A stretch of DNA of 64,000 nucleotides from Halomonas stenophila (GTDB taxonomy: Bacteria; Pseudomonadota; Gammaproteobacteria; Pseudomonadales; Halomonadaceae). Positions 54,130 to 62,846 of the stretch are shown piece after piece (the first letter of the stretch is position 1; every line of letters begins with the position of its first letter). Below the pieces are notes generated by a model. That model saw only the letters and a program-made list of their open reading frames with translations. It did no database searches and had not been told where the DNA came from. The stretch is taken from contig NZ_JACHXR010000001.1 of the NCBI RefSeq assembly GCF_014192275.1, positions 1-64,000 of the forward strand, read 5' to 3'. Both the position numbers and the translations under genes were made by a program.

Positions 54130-55266
54130 ATGAAGGACTTTCTGATCATCGGTGGCGGTGTCATCGGCATGATGACCGCCTGGCAACTGGCCGAGGCCGG
54201 ACATGAGGTGACCCTGCTGGAGCGAGGACCCTGCGGCGGCGAGGCCTCCTGGGCCGGAGGCGGCATCGTCTCGCCGCTGTATCCCTGGCGTCATCCGGCC
54301 CCCGTTTCGCAGCTGGCGAGCTGGTCGGAAGGCCGCTATGCCCACCTGACGGCACACCTGGCCGAGGCCACCGGCATCGATCCGGAGTTTCGCCGACAGG
54401 GGCTGCTCTATCTCGACCTGGAGGATGAGCCCAGTGCCATGGCGTGGTCGAGTCAGGTCGACAAGCCGCTGAGCCGGATCGATGCCTACGCCGTCTATGC
54501 CCGGGAGCCGCGCCTGGTCGACGGCCTCGAGGGTGGCCTGTGGATGCCGACCCTGGGCAGCCTGCGCAACCCCCGGCTGGGCCAGGCGCTGCGTGCCAGG
54601 CTGCAGGCCTTGCCCGGCGTCACCCTGCACGAGCACTGCAGGGTCGACCGCCTGGAGGTCGAGCGCGGCCGGGTCGGCGGCGTCGAGTCCGCCGCCGGAC
54701 GCTTCACGGCGGGTCACGTGATCCTCTGCGGCGGGGCCTGGACCGCCCAACTGCTGGCCCCCCTGGGGATCACCCTGCCGGTGCGGCCGGTCAAGGGGCA
54801 GATGATGGTGTTCAGGACGCCGACCGTCACCGGCAGCCGGCAGTGGCTCGAACGGGTGGTGTTGCGCGGTGGGCGCTACCTGATCCCCCGCGCCGACGGG
54901 CGGGTGCTGGTGGGCTCGACCCTGGAGGAGGCCGGCTTCGACAAGACCCCGACCCCGGAGGCCCGCGATTCCCTGTATGCCAGCGCGGTGGCCATCCTGC
55001 CGGCCCTGGCCGGGTGCGAGATCGAGCATCACTGGTCGGGCCTGCGGCCGGGAGCGCCCGAGGGGCTGCCGTTCATCGGCGAGATCCCCGGCGTGGCGGG
55101 GCTCTCCGTCAACGCCGGCCACTATCGCAATGGCCTGGTGCTGGCGCCGGCCGCGACCCGCCTGCTGGTCGACGAGCTGCTGGGGTGCACGCCGATCCTC
55201 GACCCGGCCCCCTTCCAGCCGGCCGCGCGCCTCGCCTCTCCGGCGGCGCTGGCCGCGACCGGCTGA
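54130..55266 (+). CDS. FAD-dependent amino-acid oxidase, ThiO/DadA-like
   Basis: This 378-residue DAO-family flavoprotein has the FAD-binding motif FLIIGGGVIGMMTAWQLAEA, then GGEASWAGGGIVSPLYPW, which is characteristic of glycine oxidase ThiO, and the C-terminal HHWSGLRPGAPEGLPFIGEI and NAGHYRNGLVLAPA. ThiO oxidises glycine to the imine for thiazole synthesis. No other thi genes are present, and the location between xsc and tauXY leaves open a role with another amino compound. The start follows CGAGGAGACGATCC. Confidence is high for the family and moderate for ThiO. Confidence 0.82.
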   Translation: MKDFLIIGGGVIGMMTAWQLAEAGHEVTLLERGPCGGEASWAGGGIVSPLYPWRHPAPVSQLASWSEGRYAHLTAHLAEATGIDPEFRRQGLLYLDLEDEPSAMAWSSQVDKPLSRIDAYAVYAREPRLVDGLEGGLWMPTLGSLRNPRLGQALRARLQALPGVTLHEHCRVDRLEVERGRVGGVESAAGRFTAGHVILCGGAWTAQLLAPLGITLPVRPVKGQMMVFRTPTVTGSRQWLERVVLRGGRYLIPRADGRVLVGSTLEEAGFDKTPTPEARDSLYASAVAILPALAGCEIEHHWSGLRPGAPEGLPFIGEIPGVAGLSVNAGHYRNGLVLAPAATRLLVDELLGCTPILDPAPFQPAARLASPAALAATG

Positions 55267-55280
55267 GCCGGGTTGCAGCG

Positions 55281-55313
55281 CTGGTCCAATCGCCCGCCGG
55301 CAACTGGCGCTAA
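55281..55313 (+). promoter_or_regulatory. Candidate TauR operator upstream of tauX
   Basis: Two direct repeats, CTGGTCCAAT (55281-55290) and CTGGCGCTAA (55304-55313), start 23 bp apart. The same arrangement occurs at 58960-58992. It lies 104 bp before the tauX start and downstream of the thiO-like gene. MocR-type regulators, including TauR, bind direct repeats. Confidence 0.75.
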
Positions 55314-55417
55314 TGCCGAGCGGGCGGGGGCAGTAGGCTCGTTAGCGATGAGGGTCGAGCCTCACCGGCCCCCTCCGCTTCGCTTTACCTCACAACGACA
55401 ATTCTCAGGAGACCGAG

Positions 55418-55801
55418 ATGAGCCAACCCGATACCGCCTTTCTCGAGGCCTTCAGCGACGCCCTGAACCGTCACGACATCGATGCCGTCATGGACATGAT
55501 GACCGAGGACTGCGTGTTCCATGCCATCGCCGGTCCAGACCTGCAGGGCAAGAGCTTCGTGGGGCAGGCGGAGGTGCGTCAGGGCCTCGAGAACGCCTGG
55601 AAGACCGCACCCGATGCCAGCTGGGTCGACGCCGAGCACTACGTGATCGGCGACAAGGGCTTCACCGAGTCCACCTACCAGGGCACCACCACCGATGGCG
55701 TGCGCAGCGAGGCGCGCATGATCGATGCGTTCACCTTCCGTAACGGCAAGATCGCGGTGAAGAACGCCTTCCGCAAGAACCGTCCGCCCGTCAACGCCTG
55801 A
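55418..55801 (+). CDS. tauX: Taurine dehydrogenase small subunit (SnoaL-like)
   Basis: This 127-residue SnoaL/NTF2-fold protein has an N-terminal helix pair (FLEAFSDALNRHDIDAVMDM) and TEDCVFHAIAGPDLQGKSFV, matching the TauX type found with TauY. The start follows CTCAGGAGACCGAG. It lies 45 bp before tauY. TauX and TauY together oxidise taurine to sulfoacetaldehyde and ammonium with electrons passed to the respiratory chain. The name depends on tauY and context as well as on sequence. Confidence 0.82.
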   Translation: MSQPDTAFLEAFSDALNRHDIDAVMDMMTEDCVFHAIAGPDLQGKSFVGQAEVRQGLENAWKTAPDASWVDAEHYVIGDKGFTESTYQGTTTDGVRSEARMIDAFTFRNGKIAVKNAFRKNRPPVNA

Positions 55802-55846
55802 GCCGGCGAGGACGAACCACGGCATCCGACTGCGAGGAGTCCGATC

Positions 55847-57286
55847 ATGGAGACAACAATGCCAAAAGCCGAGGCGGCGACGCAGCAGGCGACCTCTCCG
55901 GCCCAGCCGTACGATCCGGCCTATGATCCGCTCAAGAGTGCGACCCCGGGAGCGGGGCGCGACTATGCGCCCACCTACTGGATCGGCACGGCCGGCGAGC
56001 CCCCGGCGGACGACGGCCCGATCACGCAGGACACGGATGCCGATGTGGTGATCATCGGTTCCGGTTTCACCGGCCTCACCGCCGCCATCTTCCTGGCCCA
56101 GGAATACGGCATCCAGGCCACGGTGCTCGAGGCCAACCGCAGCAGCTGGGGCTGCTCGACCCGTAACGGCGGGCAGGCCCAGTGCGCCTCCGGCCGCCTC
56201 AAGCGCTCGCAGTGGATCCAGCGTTACGGGCTGGATACCGCCCTCAAGCTCCATCGCGAGTGCCTGGACGCCATGGACACCTTCAAGGGGCTGATCGCCG
56301 ATATCGATTGCGACCCCCAGCCGGGCGGCCACCTCTATGTGGCCCATCGGGACAAGGTCATGCCTGGCCTCGAGAAGGAGGCGAAGCTGCTGCGCGAAAC
56401 CTTCGACTATGATGCCCGGATCCTCGACGCCGACACCGTCAAGCGCGAGTGGATCGGCGACCAGGAGGCGGCCGGGGCCATGCACGAACCCGAGGGCATC
56501 GGCATCCACGCCGGCAAGCTGGCCTTCGGCTACCTGAAGAAGGCCCGAGCGCTGGGCGTCAAGGTGCACCCGGCCAGCCCGGTCCAGGGCTTCGAGACCC
56601 GCGGCGGCGTGCACTACCTGACCACCCCGGGCGGGGTGGTCAAGGCCCGGGCGGTGGGGATCGCCACCGGCGGTTACACCTCCCAGAGCCTGCATCGCGA
56701 GCTCAAGAACCGCCTGCTGCCGATCCTGTCGAACTCGATCGTCACCCGGCCACTGAGCGACGATGAGCTGACGGCCTGCAACATGCACACCCATCAGGTC
56801 ATCACCGATACTCGGGTGCTGCGCCACTACTATCGGCTGCTGCCGGACAACCGGCTGCAGATCGGCAGCCGCAGCGCCATCACCGGCCGCGATGCCCCCC
56901 AGCAGAAGTACGAGAACCTGCTGATCGGCAACATGCATCGCAAGTTCCCGGCGCTCGAGGGCATCGAGATCGACTATTCCTGGTGGGGCTGGGTGGATGT
57001 CAGCCATGACATGATGCCACGCATCCACCAGCCCGATCCCGGGGAAACCGTCTACTATGCCCTCGGCTACGGCGGCAACGGGGTCATGTACTCGGCCCAG
57101 GCGGGACGGCGCCTGGCCCAGTGGATCGCCGGCCACGGCCAGGAGCTGGATCTGCCGATCTTCACCTCCAAGCTGCCGTTCCCCAACGTCCGGGAGATGG
57201 TCGAGTCCCAGGCCTTTGCCCCCTTCCGGCGCTTCGGCCAGCATTTCCTGTATCGCTGGTACTATTTGAAGGACGAGGTGCTCTAG
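55847..57286 (+). CDS. tauY: Taurine dehydrogenase large subunit (FAD)
   Basis: This 479-residue DadA/PuuB-like flavoprotein has an N-terminal segment (about 1-60) before the FAD motif VVIIGSGFTGLTAAIFLAQE, then SSWGCSTRNGGQAQCASGRL and the C-terminal SWWGWVDVSHDMMPRIHQP and YALGYGGNGVMYSAQAG. Its length and pairing with a SnoaL-like tauX gene upstream and convergent tauR downstream identify TauY. It produces sulfoacetaldehyde for Xsc. The start is the ATG seven bases after GAGGAG; an ATG four codons later is possible. Confidence 0.87.
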   Translation: METTMPKAEAATQQATSPAQPYDPAYDPLKSATPGAGRDYAPTYWIGTAGEPPADDGPITQDTDADVVIIGSGFTGLTAAIFLAQEYGIQATVLEANRSSWGCSTRNGGQAQCASGRLKRSQWIQRYGLDTALKLHRECLDAMDTFKGLIADIDCDPQPGGHLYVAHRDKVMPGLEKEAKLLRETFDYDARILDADTVKREWIGDQEAAGAMHEPEGIGIHAGKLAFGYLKKARALGVKVHPASPVQGFETRGGVHYLTTPGGVVKARAVGIATGGYTSQSLHRELKNRLLPILSNSIVTRPLSDDELTACNMHTHQVITDTRVLRHYYRLLPDNRLQIGSRSAITGRDAPQQKYENLLIGNMHRKFPALEGIEIDYSWWGWVDVSHDMMPRIHQPDPGETVYYALGYGGNGVMYSAQAGRRLAQWIAGHGQELDLPIFTSKLPFPNVREMVESQAFAPFRRFGQHFLYRWYYLKDEVL

Positions 57287-57311
57287 GCGCTTATCCCGAT
57301 ATCCCCCGCCT

Positions 57312-57334
57312 GAAGCCGCCCTCGAGGCGGCTTC
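57312..57334. terminator. Bidirectional terminator between tauY and tauR
   Basis: GAAGCCGCC and GGCGGCTTC form a 9-bp stem around CTCGA in the 73-bp gap between the convergent genes. TCT follows on the plus strand and the sequence is suited to both directions. Confidence 0.75.
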
Positions 57335-57359
57335 TCTGGTGAGCGAGGACGGGCAGTGC

Positions 57360-58832
57360 TCAGGACGTGCCGATCGCCTGGGGCACCAGCGCCGCCAGGC
57401 GCTCGATCCCCGGTTCGATGCGTGACTCGGCGATGGTCGAGAACCCCAGCCGGAAGTACTCGAGGCGCGGGGCATCGAAGAAGTGGATGTCGCCGCACTC
57501 GATCAGGATGCCCTGCTCGGCGGCCAGACGCTGGAGCGCATGGCAGTCGAGGCCGTCGGGCCCCTTCACCCAGAAGCAGGAGCCGCCATAGGTGGAGGGC
57601 ACCGAGGCGTTGGGCATGTGCCGGGCCAGCGCATCCCCCAATCGCTGCCAGCGGCTGTGGAAGGTCTGATGGATCTGGCGCAGCAGGGCATCGTGATAGC
57701 CGCGATCCAGGAACAGGGCCACGGCCCGCTGGTTGTTGGTCGGCGGGTGGCGCAGCATCAGGCGTCGCAGGGCGCGGGCCTCGTGGATCAGCGTCGGGGG
57801 ACCGACCATGTAGCCCAGGCGCAGGCCCGGTGCCAGGGTCTTGGAAAGGCTGCCCACGTAGATGACCCGGTTGTGGCGATCCAGGCTTTTCAGGGCCGGG
57901 GTGGGGTTGTCCAGGTAGTTGGTCTCGCTCTCGTAGTCATCCTCGATGATCAGGAAGTTGTCGGTCTCCGCCATGTCGAGCAACTCGCGGCGACGCTCCA
58001 GGGGCATGGTGACGGTGGTCGGTGACTGGTGGCTCGGCGTGACGTAGAGCAGCTGGCAATCGGCGATGTCTGCCTCGAGGCGCATGCCCTGGTCGTCCAC
58101 CGGCAGCAGGCGGATATCATCGGTAAAGGTGCGGGCGATGTTGTACATGTCCACGTAGCCGGGGTTTTCCATGCCGAACCGCCGGCCGGCCTTGAGCAGC
58201 AGCATGCAGGTCATCCATAGCGCCTGCTGGGCACCCACCGTGACCAGGATCTCCTCGGGGGCGGCCCAGACCCCGCGGCGGGGGAGCAACCGCTGGTGAA
58301 TCTGCTCGATGAGCAGGGGATCGTCGTCGTTGAGATGGTCGACCGCCCAGCTGCGAATGGCCGGCACGCTCATCGAATCCCGGCTGCATTCCCGCCAGTG
58401 CTGGGTCGGAAACAGCTCGGGGTCGATCTGGCCGTAGAGGAAGGGGTAGTCGTAGCGATACCAGTCGCTGGGCTTGCTGATGGTGGCCTGCCGCGACGGG
58501 TGCATGGTGAGCAACTCTTCCCAGGGCAGGCGCTCGGCATCGATATCGTTCAGGCGCACGGGCTTCTCGGCACGCCCCTCGAGGATCTCGGGATTGACGA
58601 AGTAGCCGCTGCGTTTCCTGGCGATCAGGTAGCCGTCATCGAGGAGTTGCTCGTAGGCCAGCATCACCGTGTTCCGTGCCACATGCAGTTCCTTGGCCAG
58701 CTTGCGGCTGGAGGGCAGCGCCTCGTCCAGGGGAAGATGACCGTCGAGGATGGCGCGAGCGATCTGCTCGCGCAGTTGTCGCTGGAGGCTTTCCGGCCGG
58801 TCGGGGTCGAGGTGGAAGAGAAGCTGGCTCAT
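57360..58832 (-). CDS. tauR: MocR-family (GntR HTH plus aminotransferase fold) regulator, TauR-like
   Basis: This 490-residue chimeric regulator has a GntR winged HTH at about residues 15-80 (LREQIARAILDGHLPLDEAL, SSRKLAKELHVARNTVMLAY) and a fold-type-I aminotransferase domain at about 115-485, with the PLP lysine in YVGSLSKTLAPGLRLGYMVG. MocR proteins use PLP adducts of amino compounds as effectors; TauR is the member that activates taurine genes. Convergence with tauY and divergence from a TRAP operon fit that role. A direct-repeat operator candidate lies 128 bp upstream of its start, toward the TRAP operon. Confidence 0.87.
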   Translation of the reverse strand: MSQLLFHLDPDRPESLQRQLREQIARAILDGHLPLDEALPSSRKLAKELHVARNTVMLAYEQLLDDGYLIARKRSGYFVNPEILEGRAEKPVRLNDIDAERLPWEELLTMHPSRQATISKPSDWYRYDYPFLYGQIDPELFPTQHWRECSRDSMSVPAIRSWAVDHLNDDDPLLIEQIHQRLLPRRGVWAAPEEILVTVGAQQALWMTCMLLLKAGRRFGMENPGYVDMYNIARTFTDDIRLLPVDDQGMRLEADIADCQLLYVTPSHQSPTTVTMPLERRRELLDMAETDNFLIIEDDYESETNYLDNPTPALKSLDRHNRVIYVGSLSKTLAPGLRLGYMVGPPTLIHEARALRRLMLRHPPTNNQRAVALFLDRGYHDALLRQIHQTFHSRWQRLGDALARHMPNASVPSTYGGSCFWVKGPDGLDCHALQRLAAEQGILIECGDIHFFDAPRLEYFRLGFSTIAESRIEPGIERLAALVPQAIGTS

Positions 58833-58959
58833 TGGAAGTTGTGTCTCGCCACGGCTGATGAATCGGCAATCCCCGAGTATGCCATACCCCCCGGCGGGCA
58901 TGGGCCTGGCGCGCTGCACCAGGCGGGGTCCCGCCGGCCGACTGCGCCCTCTTTCCGGG

Positions 58960-58992
58960 CTGGACCAATCGACGGTGTCCCACTGGTTCTAG
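58960..58992 (+). promoter_or_regulatory. Candidate TauR operator between tauR and the TRAP operon
   Basis: Direct repeats CTGGACCAAT (58960-58969) and CTGGTTCTAG (58983-58992) start 23 bp apart, in the same orientation and spacing as at 55281-55313. A GATAAT box (59021-59026) without a good -35 element lies downstream, as expected for an activated promoter. The remaining part of 58833-59234 holds no gene. Confidence 0.75.
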
Positions 58993-59234
58993 TGGCACGA
59001 AGAACGAGTGCGTAGAACATGATAATCAGGATATGGCGAACTGCACGTATCCCGATGATCGGCGAGGAGAGCGCCCGGCGGTCGCGATACAGGCGACAAT
59101 ACCAGGATGGCACCTCCGGGCTTGCCGCGGTGACTCACCTCGGACAGTCTTTCCAGGCTCACCGGTCATCCAGGAAGGCGTCGCATCACGCTTCCCTCCT
59201 GTCTTTCCGACAATAACAAGGTTTGGAGATCACA

Positions 59235-60248
59235 ATGCGTATCCAGAATCTGATCATCCCCATGGCAGTATCCGCCGCAAGCCTGGCCCTGAGCGGTCAC
59301 GTCATGGCCGAGACCTGGAAGATGGCCCTGGGCGATGCCGCCGGGGGCACCCAGTACGAGCTGGGCACGACCTTTGCCGATCTCGTCGAGGAGAAGACCG
59401 AGGGTGAGGTCACCATCGACCTCTTCCCCAACGGCCAGCTCGGCAGCGAGCAGGACACCGTCAACAATGCCAGCATGGGGCTGCTGGACCTGTCGGTCCT
59501 GGCCATCAACAACATCACCCCCTTCTCGCCGACCGTGGGCGTGATGACCTTGCCCTACGTGATCCAGGGGCCCGAGGATGCGCGCACCCTGACCCAGGGG
59601 GATATCGGCGAGGAGCTCACCCAGAACACCATCCGCGATGCCGGCGTCCGCATCCTGGGGTGGGCCTATTCAGGCTGTCGCCGCCTGACGAACTCCACCA
59701 AGCCGGTGGCGACGCCCGCCGACCTGGAGGGTCTGGTGATCCGGGTACCCAAGAACGAGATCATGATCTCCGCCTATCAGGCCTGGGGCGTCAACCCCAA
59801 CCCGCTGGCCTGGTCCGAGACCTTCACCGCCCTGCAGCAGGGCGTGGTCGATGGCCAGGACAACCCCTATATCACCATCGATGCGATGAAGTTCTACGAG
59901 GTTCAGGACTACGTCACCGAGAGCTGCTACGTGTTCTCGATGGAACCGCTGATCATCAGCGAGGGCAAGTTCCAGAGCCTGAGTCCCGAGATGCAGGAAC
60001 TGGTGCTGGAAGCCGGCCAGGAAGCCACCGATCACAGCTATGAGTATCTGCTCGAGACCGAGGCCTCCATCAAGGAGCGTCTCGTGGAGGAGCACGGCAT
60101 GGAGATCACCCAGCCCGCCAACGACGAGCAGGAGTGGATCGAGCTGGCGACTGGTATCTGGCCCGAGTTCTACGACAGCATCGGCGGCAAGGAGAAGCTC
60201 GACGAGGTGCTCGCCGCCCTGGGCCGCGATCCCGCGCCAGCCGAGTGA
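59235..60248 (+). CDS. TRAP transporter substrate-binding protein (TauK-type by context)
   Basis: This 337-residue DctP-family periplasmic protein has a signal peptide ending at GHVMAET (about residue 25). The mature part has the family pattern: EGEVTIDLFPNGQLGSEQDT, then the ligand-binding arginine segment DLEGLVIRVPKNEIMISAYQ, then FTALQQGVVDGQDNPYITID. The start is the ATG after TTTGGAGATCAC; an upstream TTG in frame is rejected. Its place beside tauR, tauXY and xsc suggests taurine or N-acetyltaurine as ligand. It is only moderately like the ectoine-binding protein TeaA as I remember it. Confidence 0.88.
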   Translation: MRIQNLIIPMAVSAASLALSGHVMAETWKMALGDAAGGTQYELGTTFADLVEEKTEGEVTIDLFPNGQLGSEQDTVNNASMGLLDLSVLAINNITPFSPTVGVMTLPYVIQGPEDARTLTQGDIGEELTQNTIRDAGVRILGWAYSGCRRLTNSTKPVATPADLEGLVIRVPKNEIMISAYQAWGVNPNPLAWSETFTALQQGVVDGQDNPYITIDAMKFYEVQDYVTESCYVFSMEPLIISEGKFQSLSPEMQELVLEAGQEATDHSYEYLLETEASIKERLVEEHGMEITQPANDEQEWIELATGIWPEFYDSIGGKEKLDEVLAALGRDPAPAE

Positions 60249-60344
60249 CCCCTGCCAGCATGGCATGCAGTGACTCCCGCATCGGCCCTGGGGCCGGTGC
60301 GGGAAGGTGCCCACCGGGAGCCTGATCGTCAAGGGGCCAGCCTC

Positions 60345-60908
60345 ATGAAACAGCTACTCTTCAAGATCATCGACAACCTGGAAAGCGTCCTCTGTCAGCT
60401 TCTCCTGGTGTCTTTCGTCGTCCTGTTGTTCGCCCAGATCGTCCTCAGGAACCTGTTCAGCTACTCGCTTCCCTGGGGGGATGAGCTGGCGACCTATGCC
60501 TTCGTGTGGTTCGCCTACCTGGGGGCGGTCTATGCCACCAAGATGTCGGCCCATAACCGGGTCACCTTCCAGTTCAAGTTCTTTCCCCGTTGGGTCGAGA
60601 CGTTCTGCGCCGTGCTCACCGACATGATCTGGATCGGCTTCAATGCGGTCTTCATCTACCTGAGCTACGACTTCGTCTTCAACAAGATGAACCTCTTCTG
60701 GAAGTCCCAGACCCTGGGAATTCCGATGAAGTATTTCTACCTGATCCTGCCCATCGCCTTTATCGCCATGACGCTGCGTATCCTCCAGAACAACTACCTC
60801 AAGTTCGTCAAGAAGGTGGATATCGTCGACCCAGAGTCCCAGGCGGTCGAGGAGCTCAAGCACCACGACGACGCGAACGGTGATGGCCCGAAACCGCGGG
60901 AGCAATGA
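60345..60908 (+). CDS. TRAP transporter small permease (TauL-type by context)
   Basis: This 187-residue DctQ-family membrane protein has four helices (LLVSFVVLLFAQIVLRNLFS, FVWFAYLGAVYATKM and two more) and the conserved SLPWGDELATYAFVWF motif. The hydrophilic C-terminal tail (DPESQAVEELKHHDDANGDG) is longer than usual. The start follows AAGGGGCCAGCC. Its TGA overlaps the start of the large permease (ATGA). Confidence 0.9.
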   Translation: MKQLLFKIIDNLESVLCQLLLVSFVVLLFAQIVLRNLFSYSLPWGDELATYAFVWFAYLGAVYATKMSAHNRVTFQFKFFPRWVETFCAVLTDMIWIGFNAVFIYLSYDFVFNKMNLFWKSQTLGIPMKYFYLILPIAFIAMTLRILQNNYLKFVKKVDIVDPESQAVEELKHHDDANGDGPKPREQ

Positions 60909-62251
60909 GTATGGATCCCACGATTGTCTATATCCTGTTTGGTGCCTTCTTCCTGCTGTTGATCCTCGGGGCGCCCATTACCGTCTCGCTGGGGGTGGCA
61001 GCACTGGCTACCTATTTCAGCCTGGGCGAGAACCCCATGGCGTTCGTGCAGATCGCCTTTACCTCGGTAGGGTCCTTCCCCCTGATGGCCCTGCCGGCAT
61101 TCATCCTTGCCGGAGCGCTGATGGAGGCTGCCGGTATTTCCAAACGCCTAGTCGATATCGCCGAGGCCTTTGCCGGCCCCGTCACCGGTGGCCTCGCCGC
61201 GGCAACGGTGTTCGCCTGCATGTTCTTCGGGGCGATATCCGGCTCCGGACCGGCGACCACCGCGGCGGTGGGCATGCTGATGATCCCCGCCATGGCCAAC
61301 CGCGGCTATGACCGCGGCTACGGCTCTGCCATTACCGCCTCCTCGGGGGGGCTTGGGGTGGTGATTCCGCCCTCGATTCCGATGGTGATCTTCGGTATTT
61401 CCGGCATGGGACTACAGCCGCCGCCGGAGGCCGTCGCCGAGCATGGGGCCTTCCAGACGCTGTCGATCCCCAAGCTGTTCATCGCCGGCATCATGCCCGG
61501 GGTGGTCATCGCCGGCTGCCTGCTGACGATCAACTACCTCATCTCGCGAAAGCGCGGCTACCGGGGGCTGACCGACCACTGGTCCTTCCCGCAGATCCGC
61601 GGGACCCTGCGCAAGGGCATCTGGTCGATGCTGGCGCCCCTGATCATCCTCGGCGGCATCTACAGTGGGCTGTTCACGCCAACCGAATCGGCCATCGTGG
61701 CGATCTTCTATACGCTGATCGTGGGCATCTTCCTGCACAAGGAGCTGGCATGGAAGCCAGCCATGAGGACGCTGGAGACCACCACCTGGATCACCGGTAG
61801 GGTACTGTTGATCCTGTTCACGGCCACCGTGTTCGGACGCCTGCTGGTGGAGCAGCGAGTCCCCGCCTACATTGCCGAGGTGATGCTGGGGGTCACCGAC
61901 AACACCTACGCCATCTGGGCGATGATCATCTTCTTTTTGCTGTTCGTGGGCATGTTCATGGAGACCCTGGCGGCGATCATGATCCTCACGCCGGTGCTGC
62001 TGCCGATCATGTACATGCTGGGCATGGATCCGGTGCACGTGGGCATCGTGGTGGTATGCGCCCTGGCCATCGGCTTCCAGACGCCTCCACTCGGGGAGAA
62101 CCTCTTCGTGGCCTCGGGGATCGGCGGCGCCTCGATCGAGGAGATCTCGTTGAAGGCGCTGCCCTTCGCTGCCGGCTCCATCGTGGCGCTGTTCATCATC
62201 GCCTACTTTCCGCAGATCTCGCTCTGGTTGCCCAGCGTGATGGGCTACTAG
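60905..62251 (+). CDS. TRAP transporter large permease (TauM-type by context)
   Basis: This 448-residue DctM-family membrane protein has about 12 helices and carries FFGAISGSGPATTAAVGMLM and SSGGLGVVIPPSIPMVIFGI, signatures of the family, plus FVGMFMETLAAIMILTPVLL and GFQTPPLGENLFVASGI. It uses a sodium gradient to take up the substrate delivered by the binding protein, which suits a halophile. It is translationally coupled to the small permease and followed by a universal stress protein. Confidence 0.93.
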   Translation: MSMDPTIVYILFGAFFLLLILGAPITVSLGVAALATYFSLGENPMAFVQIAFTSVGSFPLMALPAFILAGALMEAAGISKRLVDIAEAFAGPVTGGLAAATVFACMFFGAISGSGPATTAAVGMLMIPAMANRGYDRGYGSAITASSGGLGVVIPPSIPMVIFGISGMGLQPPPEAVAEHGAFQTLSIPKLFIAGIMPGVVIAGCLLTINYLISRKRGYRGLTDHWSFPQIRGTLRKGIWSMLAPLIILGGIYSGLFTPTESAIVAIFYTLIVGIFLHKELAWKPAMRTLETTTWITGRVLLILFTATVFGRLLVEQRVPAYIAEVMLGVTDNTYAIWAMIIFFLLFVGMFMETLAAIMILTPVLLPIMYMLGMDPVHVGIVVVCALAIGFQTPPLGENLFVASGIGGASIEEISLKALPFAAGSIVALFIIAYFPQISLWLPSVMGY

Positions 62252-62315
62252 TCGCTATCCGTTGCGACATCGCCGTGGCACTTCCCCGTGGGGGCCGCCG
62301 ATGTGAGGAGGAATC

Positions 62316-62807
62316 ATGAGTCATGGTATCCGTCGTATCCTGTGCTGTGTGGGGCTGAGAGGCGACTGCGAGCTGGTGCTGACACAGGCGGTGGGCCTGG
62401 CGCTGGCCACCGGGGCCGAGCTTCACGTTCTGCACGCGGTCAAGTCCCTGTCCGACGACGTGGTCAACACCCTCAAGGTCAATATCCGCGATCGCAAGGT
62501 GCTCGAGACCCTGATGGCGCAACGCCTCGATCAGGCCCACGAAGAACTCGATCAACGCATCGACACCTTCTGGACCCGCCATGCTGAGCTTCGTGAGGCC
62601 TTCGGCGACCGGGAGGTGACGCGCAGCGTGCTAGAGGGCTATCCGGCCTCGGTGATCACCCATTTCGCCACGCGCTCCGGCAGCGACATGATCGTGATGG
62701 CGGCCAACAAGCGAAGCTTCACGGCCACCTACGCGGGCAAGATCACCAAGGGCGTGATCAAGCGGGCCAGGGTGCCGGTGGTGGTGGTGCCGACCCGTCG
62801 TGACTAG
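62316..62807 (+). CDS. Universal stress protein (UspA family)
   Basis: This 163-residue Usp-domain protein has the N-terminal strand IRRILCCVGLRGDCELVLTQ and a C-terminal nucleotide-binding region with DMIVMAANKRSFTATYAGKI and VIKRARVPVVVVP. The usual Gly-rich GxxG pattern is partially degenerate. It follows the TRAP operon by 64 bp, with its own strong GAGGAGGAATC ribosome-binding site. TeaD, a Usp protein behind the ectoine TRAP system of Halomonas elongata, is known to modulate that transporter, so a parallel role here is likely but inferred. Confidence 0.87.
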   Translation: MSHGIRRILCCVGLRGDCELVLTQAVGLALATGAELHVLHAVKSLSDDVVNTLKVNIRDRKVLETLMAQRLDQAHEELDQRIDTFWTRHAELREAFGDREVTRSVLEGYPASVITHFATRSGSDMIVMAANKRSFTATYAGKITKGVIKRARVPVVVVPTRRD

Positions 62808-62846
62808 TCCCCAGCCAGCTGGCTCGACGCTCCCGATCCTCTGAAT

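Noticed and set aside
59235..62251. Identification of the TRAP system as the ectoine transporter TeaABC
   Set aside because: The binding protein shows only family-level similarity to TeaA as I remember it, and tauR, tauXY and the shared operator motif point to taurine.
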